Assembly: GCF_007830175.1 (NCBI RefSeq)
Contig: NZ_VLKH01000006.1
Coordinates: forward strand, 1-33,157
Direction of reading: 5' to 3'
Source of the DNA: Sedimentibacter saalensis
GTDB taxonomy: Bacteria; Bacillota; Clostridia; Tissierellales; Sedimentibacteraceae
DNA: 33,157 nucleotides
Shown: piece by piece, positions 8,978 to 17,900 of the stretch
Position numbering within the stretch: position 1 is the first letter of the stretch
Layout: each line of letters begins with the position of its first letter
Position numbers and translations under genes: made by a program
The notes under the pieces: generated by a model
Seen by the model: only the letters and a program-made list of their open reading frames with translations
The model's database searches: none
What the model was told of the DNA's origin: nothing

Positions 8978-9066
8978 GTCTTGTGCCCGCCTGCGCGGGA
9001 GGACAGTAGTCCTCCCCTACAAAATTGAAATAACTTTGTCATCAAACTGAATTATATTTTGGAAAT

Positions 9067-9087
9067 AATTCTTAATTCTTAATTCTT
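9067..9087. repeat. Three tandem copies of the heptamer AATTCTT
   Basis: AATTCTT is repeated three times just before the pfkA ribosome site. It lies in the presumed leader or promoter region of pfkA. No function is apparent, but the number of copies could vary by slippage. Confidence 0.6.
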
Positions 9088-9111
9088 AATTTTAAATAAC
9101 AGGAGGCTTTT

Positions 9112-10071
9112 ATGAAAAAAATCGGAGTACTTACCAGCGGAGGAGATGCGCCTGGAATGAATGCTGCCATCAGGGCAGTAGTAAGATACGGAATTTTCAA
9201 TAACATAAATGTTGTGGGTATTAAAAACGGGTTCAGAGGCCTGGTTGAAGGTGATTCTATGGAGATGAGCCTTTCATCGGTTGCTGACATTATTCATAGA
9301 GGAGGAACGGTTCTTGGAAGTGCAAGAAGCAAAGATTTTCAAGAAAAGGAAGGCTTTGAGAGGGCTCTTAAAAATGTGAAATATTTAGGCCTTGACGGCA
9401 TTGTAACAATAGGAGGAGACGGTACGTTCAAGGGTGCCATGGAGCTTGCAAAAGCTGGAGTACCAACAATTGGTATACCTGGTACAATAGATAATGACCT
9501 GGCATATACTCAGTATACTCTTGGTTTTTTCACAGCTCTTACTACAGTGCTAGAATCAGTTGAAAAAATCAGAGACACTTCCTCATCTCACGGAAGAACA
9601 AATGTAATTCAGGTTATGGGCAGAAACTGCGGAGACATAGCTTTGTATGCAGGTTTGGCCGGCGGAGCAGAAATGGTTATAATTCCTGAAGTTGATTATA
9701 ATATTGATGAAGTGTGCGATAAAATAATGCAGGGCAGGGCAAGAGGAAAGAAGCACAGCATAATAATACTGGCAGAAGGTGCCGGAGATGCAAAGGACAT
9801 TAGTGAATTAATAGAAAAAAAGACAGGTGTGGGTACAAGATATTCTGTTCTCGGATACACTCAAAGAGGAGGCACACCTTCAGCATTTGACAGGCTCATG
9901 GGAAGCCAGATGGGTGCCATGGCTGTGGAGCTTCTTACAAGTTCTGTTTCTAACAGGGTGCTTGGAATAAAGGGAAATGAAATATTCCATATGGATATTG
10001 AAGAAGCTCTTTCAATGGAAAAGAAATTTGATGAAAAGTCATACGAGCTGACAAAAATACTTTCCATATAA
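9112..10071 (+). CDS. pfkA: ATP-dependent 6-phosphofructokinase
   Basis: Phosphorylates fructose-6-phosphate to fructose-1,6-bisphosphate in glycolysis. The protein has 319 residues, the standard bacterial PfkA size. Motifs are [17 protein letters not shown] at the N-terminus, GGDGT at 101-105, PGTIDND with the catalytic aspartate, and the [17 protein letters not shown] substrate loop. Glycine at position 104, where pyrophosphate-dependent enzymes carry aspartate, points to ATP as donor. AGGAGG sits just before the ATG. It is followed after 45 nt by pyk; the two control points of glycolysis form one unit, as in many Firmicutes. Upstream lie the MITE-split REP element and a heptamer repeat. 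I could not settle on a convincing promoter. Confidence 0.97.
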   Translation: MKKIGVLTSGGDAPGMNAAIRAVVRYGIFNNINVVGIKNGFRGLVEGDSMEMSLSSVADIIHRGGTVLGSARSKDFQEKEGFERALKNVKYLGLDGIVTIGGDGTFKGAMELAKAGVPTIGIPGTIDNDLAYTQYTLGFFTALTTVLESVEKIRDTSSSHGRTNVIQVMGRNCGDIALYAGLAGGAEMVIIPEVDYNIDEVCDKIMQGRARGKKHSIIILAEGAGDAKDISELIEKKTGVGTRYSVLGYTQRGGTPSAFDRLMGSQMGAMAVELLTSSVSNRVLGIKGNEIFHMDIEEALSMEKKFDEKSYELTKILSI

Positions 10072-10116
10072 TATAGGATTTATTTAATAACAATTAGAAT
10101 AAAAAGGAGTGATAAT

Positions 10117-11883
10117 ATGCAGAAATTAAGAAAAACAAAAATTGTATGCACCATAGGACCATCCTCTCAGGATGAAAAGTCCTTTAAAGAACTTGTTTTA
10201 AATGGATTGAATGTGGCAAGACTCAATTTTTCTCACGGAACCCATGAAGAACACAAGGCAAAAATAGATGTAATAAAAAAAGTGCGTGAAGATCTTGGGA
10301 CCTGTACTGCAATAATGCTGGACACAAAGGGACCTGAAATAAGAACAAAAGATTTTGAAAACGGCGTTGCTGAGCTTGTAAAGGATCAGGAATTCATCCT
10401 TACCACAAGGGATATTTTAGGAAATAAAAACATTGCAAGCGTCACATACGATAAGTTTGCCCAAGATGTAAAACCAGGAGATACAGTGCTTATAGATGAC
10501 GGCCTCATAAGCCTGGAAATTGTTGAGTCATTAAACGATACTGACTTAAAATGCATTGTAAAAAACGGAGGAATCGTAAAAAACAAAAAAGGAATTAATG
10601 TTCCAAACGTTCAGATAAATTTGCCTGCTCTTACTGAAAGAGACATAGACGACATACAGTTTGGTATCGAAAATGGAATTGATTACATAGCAGCATCATT
10701 TATCAGAAAGGCAGATGATGTAATTGCCATAAGAAGAATTCTGGAAGACAGCCTTGCAGACCACATAATGATTATTTCTAAAATTGAAAACAGGCAAGGT
10801 GTGGAGAACATTGATGAAATAATAGAAGTTTCAGACGGCATAATGGTTGCAAGGGGAGACTTGGGAGTTGAAATACCAGCAGAGGAAGTTCCTCTGGTTC
10901 AGAAAACTCTAATCAAAAAGTGCAATGATGCAGGTAAACCGGTTATTACTGCAACACAAATGCTGGATTCAATGATGCGTAATCCTCGTCCTACAAGAGC
11001 TGAGGTATCAGACGTGGCAACAGCAATATTTGAAGGGTCAGATGCCATAATGCTGTCAGGAGAAACTGCATCAGGAAGCTATCCTACAGAAGCAGTGAAG
11101 ACAATGTCAAGAATAGCAACAATGATAGAAAACTCGCTGGATTATGATGAAATATTGAAAAACAAAAACATAGCATTCCAAAACAGCATAACTGATTCCA
11201 TAAGCTATGCAACATGCAAGACATGTCTGGATCTAAAGGCTTCTGCAATAATTTCAGCAACATCGTCAGGCTACACAGCAGCAGCAGTATCCAGGTACAG
11301 ACCAAAGGCTCCAATTATAGCAGCCACTCAATCTGAGCAGGTAATGAGAAGGATGTCTCTTTACTGGGGAGTATACCCTATTAAAATCGAAAAGCTTAAT
11401 TCCACTGATGAAATAGTTGAAAAGTCTGTTGATAGAGCACTGGAAATGGGCTACATTGAAAACGGAGACCTGACAATTATAACTGCAGGGGTACCTGTTG
11501 GAGTTTCAGGAAGCACAAACCTTTTAAAAGTTCATATAGTAAGTGAAATTCTTTACAAGAGAGTTGGAGTTGGAAAAGAAACTATTATTGCAAAGGCAAG
11601 AGTAGCTAAGAATGCTTCAGAACTAAGAGATAAGTTTGAAGACGGAGATATTATCGTCATGACTGCAACTGATAAAGATGTGATTGAATATATGTCAAGA
11701 GCTTCGGCAATAATAGTTGAAGAAGGCGGCCTTACATCACATGCATTCATTGCAGGACTTAATCTTGGAATTGAAGTAATAGTAGGAGCAGAAGACTGTA
11801 CAAAAGTCATAAAAGATGGAGAACTTCTTACTGTCAACGGAAGACAGGGCGTTGTTTACAGAGGCCAGGCCAAAATAATGTAA
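10117..11883 (+). CDS. pyk: Pyruvate kinase with C-terminal PEP-utilising domain
   Basis: Converts phosphoenolpyruvate and ADP to pyruvate and ATP. The 588-residue protein is the long form known from Bacillus and relatives. The barrel contains KIVCTIGPSS, RLNFSHG, the ISKIENRQG lysine loop, MVARGDLGVEIPAEEVP and TATQMLDSM. The regulatory C-domain follows. An extra domain of about 110 residues at the end has GGLTSHAFIAGLNLG (T540-S541-H542), like the phosphohistidine domain of PEP synthase and PTS enzyme I; its role in pyruvate kinases is not established. AAAGGAG precedes the ATG. Co-transcription with pfkA is likely. Confidence 0.97.
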   Translation: MQKLRKTKIVCTIGPSSQDEKSFKELVLNGLNVARLNFSHGTHEEHKAKIDVIKKVREDLGTCTAIMLDTKGPEIRTKDFENGVAELVKDQEFILTTRDILGNKNIASVTYDKFAQDVKPGDTVLIDDGLISLEIVESLNDTDLKCIVKNGGIVKNKKGINVPNVQINLPALTERDIDDIQFGIENGIDYIAASFIRKADDVIAIRRILEDSLADHIMIISKIENRQGVENIDEIIEVSDGIMVARGDLGVEIPAEEVPLVQKTLIKKCNDAGKPVITATQMLDSMMRNPRPTRAEVSDVATAIFEGSDAIMLSGETASGSYPTEAVKTMSRIATMIENSLDYDEILKNKNIAFQNSITDSISYATCKTCLDLKASAIISATSSGYTAAAVSRYRPKAPIIAATQSEQVMRRMSLYWGVYPIKIEKLNSTDEIVEKSVDRALEMGYIENGDLTIITAGVPVGVSGSTNLLKVHIVSEILYKRVGVGKETIIAKARVAKNASELRDKFEDGDIIVMTATDKDVIEYMSRASAIIVEEGGLTSHAFIAGLNLGIEVIVGAEDCTKVIKDGELLTVNGRQGVVYRGQAKIM

Positions 11884-11897
11884 AAGGAGATAGTACC

Positions 11898-13022
11898 ATC
11901 GAAAAATATAAAAGCATAGTAAAATTATCGCTGCCCATAATGTTTATGGCTCTGACAATTTTGCTGATTGTTTTTAATCCAGGCGCTTTCAGCTGGATTA
12001 TAGATTCATTCAAACCAATTATATATGCCCTTATAATTGCGTATCTTCTTGATTCAGTTGTTGAATTTTTCATGAAGAAGCTCAAGGTAAGAAGGGCACA
12101 GGGAATTTTTCTTGCCTGCATAATTTTAATAGGTCTCATAAGTACTCTCGTATACAAGGTTGTACCCCAGATAGTTGAAAATATTAACAACATAGTAAAT
12201 TTTATAATGGATGGGAATGTGGATGTTGTTCAGATAGTTACAGATCTGAAAGACAGAATCAATCACCCATATGTTGTATACGTTACTGATTATATCCTTG
12301 AGGCAAGCGAATCAGTGAAGGAACTCATGAATGATTTGCTTCTCAGAGTGTCAAACATGCTTATGAGGCTGGTAACAAACATAGGTTCGAGTGCATTTAC
12401 TGTTGTAACAAGCTTCATCATAAATATATACATGCTTTCTGAAAAAGAAGACATTCTTGCAAGAGGAAGAAGATTCATATATGCCTATTTTAATCATCAC
12501 AAAGCACGAAAGACTCTTGAAGCTTTCAGCCGTGGAAATAAAATTTTTAAAAGCTTTTTGAACGGCAAATTGCTTGATTCGGCAATTGTTGGAGTTATAT
12601 GCGTAGTAGTGTTTTACATATTCAAAGTGCCATATGCTCCGCTCATGGGAACAATTATAGGGGTATTTAACATCATTCCTTATTTTGGACCCATAATAGG
12701 ATCGGTTCCCGTTGTAATTGTTTCATTTTTCGTGGATCCCCCAAAGGCTGTCTATGCTCTTATTATAATAATAGTTATACAGCAGCTTGACGCAAACATT
12801 CTTGATCCTAAAATAGTGGGAAACAACGTGGGTGTAAGCCCTTTCTGGATTATCACATCAGTTACTTTGGGAGGAAATTTGTTCGGCATTCCCGGAATGA
12901 TTCTGGGAGTTCCTGTTGTGGTTTTAATTAAGACCATCATAGAGGAAGCAGTGGACATGAGACTTATAGAAAAAGGAATATGCGACATAGAAAAAGAAAA
13001 AATGAGGGAAAATAAAAAATAA
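11898..13022 (+). CDS. AI-2E family transporter (putative permease), apparent ATC start
   Basis: A polytopic membrane protein of the AI-2E/PerM family (autoinducer-2 exporter-like), with hydrophobic segments throughout and the conserved C-terminal part IIPYFGPIIGSVPVVIV and GNNVGVSPFWIIT. Some members export autoinducer 2 or act as sodium/proton antiporters; this one cannot be assigned a substrate. The start is unusual. A strong ribosome site AAAAGGAGA (11882-11890), one base inside and after the pyk stop, is correctly spaced only for ATC at 11898. The first ATG is at 11940 and has no ribosome site. The frame is open between them and encodes a plausible N-terminus (EKYKSIVKLSLPI). With the ATC start the protein has 374 residues, otherwise 360. 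It is probably the third gene of the pfkA-pyk unit. Confidence 0.85.
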   Translation: MEKYKSIVKLSLPIMFMALTILLIVFNPGAFSWIIDSFKPIIYALIIAYLLDSVVEFFMKKLKVRRAQGIFLACIILIGLISTLVYKVVPQIVENINNIVNFIMDGNVDVVQIVTDLKDRINHPYVVYVTDYILEASESVKELMNDLLLRVSNMLMRLVTNIGSSAFTVVTSFIINIYMLSEKEDILARGRRFIYAYFNHHKARKTLEAFSRGNKIFKSFLNGKLLDSAIVGVICVVVFYIFKVPYAPLMGTIIGVFNIIPYFGPIIGSVPVVIVSFFVDPPKAVYALIIIIVIQQLDANILDPKIVGNNVGVSPFWIITSVTLGGNLFGIPGMILGVPVVVLIKTIIEEAVDMRLIEKGICDIEKEKMRENKK

Positions 13023-13023
13023 A

Positions 13024-13039
13024 AACCTGCCTAGGCAAG
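13024..13039 (-). terminator. Minus-strand terminator hairpin downstream of the cysteine-rich gene
   Basis: Read on the minus strand, ACTTGCC and GGCAGGT flank a TA centre and are followed by a T-rich run (TTTTTATTTTTTATTTT). This could stop transcripts arriving from the gene ending at 13197. The family B repeat lies between this hairpin and the gene. Confidence 0.5.
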
Positions 13040-13069
13040 TTCAAGTTGATGACAAAGTAACATTTGACG

Positions 13070-13145
13070 TTGTCATTCTGAGGGCGTAGCCCGAAGAATC
13101 TCATGTTTTTAAAAGATGAGATTCTTCACTATCGTTCAGGATGAC
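13070..13145. repeat. Family B palindromic repeat, copy 2
   Basis: A 76-bp element from TGTCATTCTGA to TCAGGATGACA with inner arms GAATCTCAT and ATGAGATTCTT, followed by CGTC and preceded by GACG. It lies between convergent genes and between two terminator hairpins (13024-13039 and 13168-13182). It lacks the MITE ends seen at copy 1. Confidence 0.8.
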
Positions 13146-13167
13146 AGCGTCAGAGTCTATCAAGACT

Positions 13168-13192
13168 GACCTGCGAAGCAGGTTTAATTTTT
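13168..13192 (+). terminator. Plus-strand terminator after the pfkA-pyk-permease unit
   Basis: Stem ACCTGC (13168-13173) with GCAGGT (13177-13182), GAA loop, then TTAATTTTTATT. It sits about 145 bp after the permease stop, beyond the family B repeat and next to the stop of the convergent gene. Confidence 0.6.
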
Positions 13193-13196
13193 ATTG

Positions 13197-14159
13197 TTAA
13201 TCATCAAGTGAAGTTGATCTTGGCCTGCAGCCACCGCCGGCTCCGCCTACAGAGTTCTCATCGATTTGTCGTGGGAACAATCTCGGGAATGTCGGGCAAA
13301 GAGCAGCCTGCTCTGGTGATAATTGTACAAATCCTGTTGAAAGTACACATAACTGAACAGGAACAACTATTTTCTTTTCGCAGGAAACGCAAAGAGAAAT
13401 AATCAAGTTGATTGACAATTCACCAGTTCTTGGGTCAAGAGTAAAGTCTCTTTGAATGCTGTTAGTTGCAAGTCTTACTATGCATGACAGGTTGCAGAAT
13501 TCAGTAAATCTTGGCAGAAATGCCGTGTCTTGTACTGAAGGTACGCAAATTTCAAAGAAGTTAGTCAATACTAAAGGATTACATTTTGGTGCTATTTCAA
13601 CAACTGCTGTGAGTGTTATTATGCTTTCGTTAGTTGAATTGCAAGGAGAAACCACTAAATCAATTTCTACTTCAACACAGCCTGTTATTTCAATGTTCTG
13701 AGTTCCGAATACAGGAGTTCCCAGTTCTTCTTCATCACAGAATTGAGTGTCAGCGAATACTAATTTTTCGCTTAATGTTCCGTCTGGTCCTATTACTTTA
13801 TAGTCGCAGCCGTCTTCTTTCTTAACAAACTGTCCGCCTGATAATTGAGTGTTTGGATTGATTTTCAAATTGCAGTCGTCATTGATGTTGTCAGGATTGA
13901 AGAATTTTCTGCATCTGATATCAGCAATTCTGATTATATTTGTTCCGCATCCTAAGTTTGGTTCGAAAACTGTATCCGGAGCTGTTTTTAATCCTTGCAG
14001 ATTAAACAGCACAGCATCGTAAACTTTTTGTACATATATTGGTTCAGTTACCACATTTCTCAATGTACCATCCCAGTCACAGCCTGACTGACCTGTACAG
14101 CATCTATCTGCAATATCGCCAATGCCTGCAACGGAATTTTTATTGTTTGAGCATTTCAT
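13197..14159 (-). CDS. Cysteine-rich protein of unknown function (possible spore-surface protein)
   Basis: A 320-residue protein with 20 cysteines and no signal peptide or membrane segment. A conserved-looking N-terminal part contains ITEPIYVQKVYDAVLFNLQ-type sequence (here VVTEPIYVQKVYDAVLFNLQ), then RCRKFFNP, GPDGTLSEK and GTPVFGTQNIEITGCVEVEID. The central and C-terminal parts look beta-rich with cysteines spaced 15-35 residues apart. A glycine-rich GGAGGGC segment and a charged tail end it. I recall similar proteins as uncharacterised in clostridia. High cysteine content without secretion fits a protein built in the mother cell and cross-linked on the spore, but this is inference. AGGAGG lies 10 nt before the ATG. 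It is transcribed alone, divergent from ppiB. Confidence 0.82.
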   Translation of the reverse strand: MKCSNNKNSVAGIGDIADRCCTGQSGCDWDGTLRNVVTEPIYVQKVYDAVLFNLQGLKTAPDTVFEPNLGCGTNIIRIADIRCRKFFNPDNINDDCNLKINPNTQLSGGQFVKKEDGCDYKVIGPDGTLSEKLVFADTQFCDEEELGTPVFGTQNIEITGCVEVEIDLVVSPCNSTNESIITLTAVVEIAPKCNPLVLTNFFEICVPSVQDTAFLPRFTEFCNLSCIVRLATNSIQRDFTLDPRTGELSINLIISLCVSCEKKIVVPVQLCVLSTGFVQLSPEQAALCPTFPRLFPRQIDENSVGGAGGGCRPRSTSLDD

Positions 14160-14330
14160 GTTTATATTACCTCCTCATATTTTACTGTTGCTATACTTCA
14201 ATATATTCTTATTGGCTATAGTTGTTACAACCATCTAAACTTAAAAATATTTCTAGTATATGGGTTTTTTATTGAATTTTTTTTGATGATAGTGTAAAGT
14301 ATAATAAATAATATCAATTATGGAGGAAAT

Positions 14331-14852
14331 ATGAAATTACCAATAGTTACATTTGAATTTGAAAACGGCGATGTGATAAAAGCTGAATTGCATCCTGAAA
14401 TAGCTCCAGTCACTGTTAACAATTTTATTTCATTGATCAACAAAAGTTTTTATGACGGAAAAATATTTCACAGAGTTATAGAAGGATTCATGATTCAAGG
14501 AGGATGCCCTAACGGAAACGGAATGGGAGGACCTGGATATACAATAAAGGGTGAATTTACAGGCAACGGCTTTAAAAATGATCTTAAGCATGATGCAGGA
14601 GTTCTTTCAATGGCAAGAGCCATGAACCCAAATTCAGCAGGTTCACAATTTTTCATAATGCACAAAAAATCTCCTCATCTTGACGGTCAATATGCTGCAT
14701 TTGGAAAAGTGATTGAAGGAATGGATGTAGTAAACAAAATTGCACAAACAAAGACTGACCGCATGGACAGACCTGCTCAGGAAGTTAAGCTTAAACAAGT
14801 AACAGTTGACACATTCGGAGAAACATATCCAGAACCTGAGAAAAGCAATTAA
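14331..14852 (+). CDS. ppiB: Peptidyl-prolyl cis-trans isomerase, cyclophilin type
   Basis: Catalyses proline isomerisation during protein folding. The 173-residue protein is one complete cyclophilin domain with no signal peptide, hence cytoplasmic. Active-site motifs are FHRVIEGFMIQGGCPNGNGMGGPGY (catalytic Arg after FH), MARAMNPNSAGSQFFI and LDGQYAAFGKV. GGAGG precedes the ATG by six bases. TATAAT at 14300-14305 could be its -10 box, but no good -35 is present. A terminator hairpin (14867-14890) and a REP pair separate it from the convergent sbcC. Confidence 0.95.
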   Translation: MKLPIVTFEFENGDVIKAELHPEIAPVTVNNFISLINKSFYDGKIFHRVIEGFMIQGGCPNGNGMGGPGYTIKGEFTGNGFKNDLKHDAGVLSMARAMNPNSAGSQFFIMHKKSPHLDGQYAAFGKVIEGMDVVNKIAQTKTDRMDRPAQEVKLKQVTVDTFGETYPEPEKSN

Positions 14853-14866
14853 GAATAAAATGTGAA

Positions 14867-14904
14867 AAGACGTGTCAATAGACACGTCTTAATTATTGTT
14901 TATT
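14867..14904 (+). terminator. Terminator of the cyclophilin gene
   Basis: Perfect 10-bp stem AAGACGTGTC (14867-14876) and GACACGTCTT (14881-14890) with AATA loop, followed by the T-rich tail AATTATTGTTTATT. Confidence 0.75.
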
Positions 14905-14913
14905 CTGCTGATT

Positions 14914-14965
14914 GTAGGGGCGGGTCTTGTGCCCGCCCGCGGGAGGACACAAGGTCCTCCCCTAC
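14914..14965. repeat. Complete REP pair (family A) between ppiB and sbcC
   Basis: This is the compact form of the element: GTAG, then GGGCGGGTCTTGTGCCCGCC, CGC, then GGGAGGAC, loop ACAAG, GTCCTCCC and CTAC. The two hairpins face each other with the GTAG foot outside on both ends. Without a linker it spans 52 bp. It follows the ppiB terminator and lies just beyond the sbcC stop. Confidence 0.85.
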
Positions 14966-14972
14966 ATAGCTC

Positions 14973-17900
14973 TTAATTATTAATTACCAACGTGGAGCCG
15001 TTTCTGTCTTTTTGAACTGTGATTGAAGATTCTATTGTTTCCTTTAGAAGCTGCACGTGAGATATGATTCCCACAAGTCTCTTAGATCCCTTTACAGATC
15101 CCAATATGTTCATGGCATCTGCTATTGATGATGAATCCAGGCTTCCAAACCCTTCATCAATAAACATGGTGTCTATTTTTATTCCGCCTGATTGTGCTTG
15201 TACAACTGAAGAAAGTCCCAGAGACAAAGCAAGAGAAACAAGGAACTTCTCTCCTCCAGACAAACCAGCAACCCCTCTTTTTTCTCCGGAGTAACCGTCA
15301 AAAACTTCCAGCTCAAGCCCTGCTTTTCTTGTGCGTCCGCTTCCTTCAAGAGTTCTGCAAAGCTGGTATCGACCGCCGTGGACATTTTTCAAAAGTCGGT
15401 TTGCTTCAACCGTAACGCTGGTGAGCATAACTCCCAGGACGTAACGCCTGAGGCTTATGCCTTTGTCGCCGCGAAGAGTAGTTCCAAAGCTGTAGTAGGA
15501 ATCATATTTGCGTATGAGTTCCTTAAGGAGTCTTTGTTCTTCGCAAACACGCTTGACTAAAGTTTCAAGTCTGTTTTTTCGTTCATTCAGAAGTGCAGAT
15601 TGTTTTTCAAGCTGTGTAATTTTAGCTTCCAGCTCACTGACAATATTTTTCATATTTTCTATTTGAGGCTTTGATTTATTCGATGTAAGTTTCTCAAGCC
15701 TTTCAAGATTTTTGGCAACTGATTTTTTTTCGATGATGTAATCCTGGATTTTTTTGTCCCATTCATCCAATGTATCTTGATCAGTAAGGAAAAATTTAAA
15801 TTCCTGTGTGTCAGCAAAGCCGTTTTGTTTCAGCAAATCCAGATACTCTTCTTTTGCTTTGTTGTAATCCTTTGTTCTTATTTCGAGATCTTCCTTAAGA
15901 AACAAGAGAGATGCATTTGATGAACTCAGTTTTTTGTCGGCAAGAAGGCTTTTGTCTGTCAGTGCTGAAAGCTCATCAGTATATCTTGTTATTTCATTTT
16001 TTAAATTGTTTATTTTGTTCATCAGGGCATTTTCATCATCTATGCCGTCAATTTTTCGTATGCTTAAGGAATTGTAATTTGCATATGTTTCTTCTTTTAA
16101 CTTGCCTTGAGAAGACAACTGATTACCAAGCTCAGAAATTTTGGTTTCAAGTTTAGCAATTTCAGAGGATATAGCAGTAATTGCAGCTAACAAATCATTT
16201 AATTTTCCTGATTCTGTTTCTGCAGTTTTTAACTCAGACAGGGTGTCTTCCTTTATAAAACCATCCAGGCTTTTACCTATTTCTGCAATTTCATTTTCAA
16301 GACTTTGGTATTTTTCTGACTTTGAAAATTTATTAGCTTCCTGACGAGCAATAATGTTGTTTAGTTCAGCTGCCTCCTCGCTTAATTTATCCAATGAAGT
16401 TCGCATGTCTTTAATAAGCTTAGAATCTACATCTTCAGTTGATTTTGATGGTTTTTGAGGATGATGGATGCTTCCGCAAACAGGGCAGGGTTTGCCGTCT
16501 TCAAGTTTTTCACTTATGATGTATGCTGTTTGTTCAATGTACCTGCTGTATGTCTCTTCATATATTTTAATTTTAGTTGTAACGGTTTTTTTGTTCTTTT
16601 CCAGGTCCTTATTAAGCATATTTATTGCATTTTCTGCTTTCTTTATTTCAAGTCCTGTAATGTTAAGCTCCAGTGTCTTTTTATCAAGAAGTATGAATTT
16701 TTCTGCCCTTTCCCTGAGCTCAGGAAGTTTCATGGTGTAATTATTGAAAATAAAATCCTTTTTGTCGGAATATTTCTTCAGCTTGTCCTTTGTAAGAACA
16801 AGTTGTTCCTGATTCAAAGTATCTTCAGCTTTAAGCAGTTCATATTTCTTGCTTTCATTTTCAGATATTATTCTGGCACTTGAAATCTGTCTGTATACCT
16901 GTATGAGTCCTTCAGCAATGATTTTATTTTCCTTCAGCTTCTCAATTTCGCTTTCTCTTTTCTTAAGCTCATCGAGTGATTTTTGTAAATTTTCCTTTGC
17001 AAGTATGCAATCAGCGTTGGTTTTCTTTTCTGTCTCCAATCTTTGTCTTACTTCATTAAACTGGCTATACAGATTCATTGCATTTGAGTACTTTTGCTCA
17101 ATGCTTTGGGATTTCCTTCCTTTATCAAGCTTTGTTGATAAAATGCTGATTTTGTTTTCCTGTTCTCTGATAGTTTTAAGCTCATTTTCAGTCCGTGTTT
17201 TTTCCTCAAACAAATTGAATAGGTCTGTGTTTATTTCAAGCTTTGTTTTTTCTGCCGCAAGGAGTTGTGCAGCTTCTTTTTTCTCATCTGAAGTAAGTTC
17301 TATGTTTTTATTTAGTTCAGATATATGATTGTCCAAATCTTCAATTGTTCCGGCATTTTCAGACTTCAGAATCATATTGATGTTTTCTCTTTTCACAGTC
17401 ACATCACGGCTAATGTTTCTGGCTTCATTGCAGATCCAATCTGCTGCTTCCTGCCATTTTTCTGCATTGAACAATGTAACAAGTATTTCTTCTTTTTCTT
17501 CAGACTTTGCAACAAGGAGCTTCTCAAACTTGCCTTGAGGAAGCATTATGACCTGTATAAACTGCTCATGATTAAGGCCTATTATCTCACATGATTTTTG
17601 TTCAATATCTCTTATTTTAGGATTTTCAAAAAAAGGAACAAATACTCCGCTTTTGTCAAGAAACATGGCGTTTTGTGTTAAGGCATATTCCTTTGTGCCG
17701 TTTCTTTTAGTCCTTATATTTAAACTTCTTGTAAATTTGTATGTTTTTTCATTAACTTTGAAAATGAATTCAACTTCTGTGGGGATTTCCTCCTTGCAAA
17801 GCTGACAGCGCATTGCTGTAATGTCTCCGCGTTGTCCGCCGCTTGATTTTCCGTAAAGAGCATAAGTCATTGCATCAAGTATGGTTGTTTTCCCTGAGCC

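Larger units (their letters stand above)
8830..9020. repeat. Paired REP palindrome (family A) split by a MITE
   Basis: The left piece (8830-8847, GTAGGGGAGGGTCTTGTG) and the right piece (8978-9020, beginning GTCTTGTGCCCGCC and ending in CCTCCCCTAC) together make one REP pair like that at 14914-14965. They are separated by 130 bp flanked by the repeated octamer GTCTTGTG. Removing the insert and one octamer restores a continuous element with GTAG at one end and CTAC at the other. Confidence 0.8.

Noticed and set aside
12290..12478. Minus-strand small genes within the glycolytic and permease genes
   Set aside because: These are reverse-frame shadows with no ribosome site or recognisable domain, as are similar frames across dnaE, pyk and pepT.
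16455..17594. Several plus-strand open frames of 90-160 codons inside sbcC
   Set aside because: They are antisense shadows of the coiled-coil coding region, hydrophobic because of complementary codons, and lack ribosome sites.
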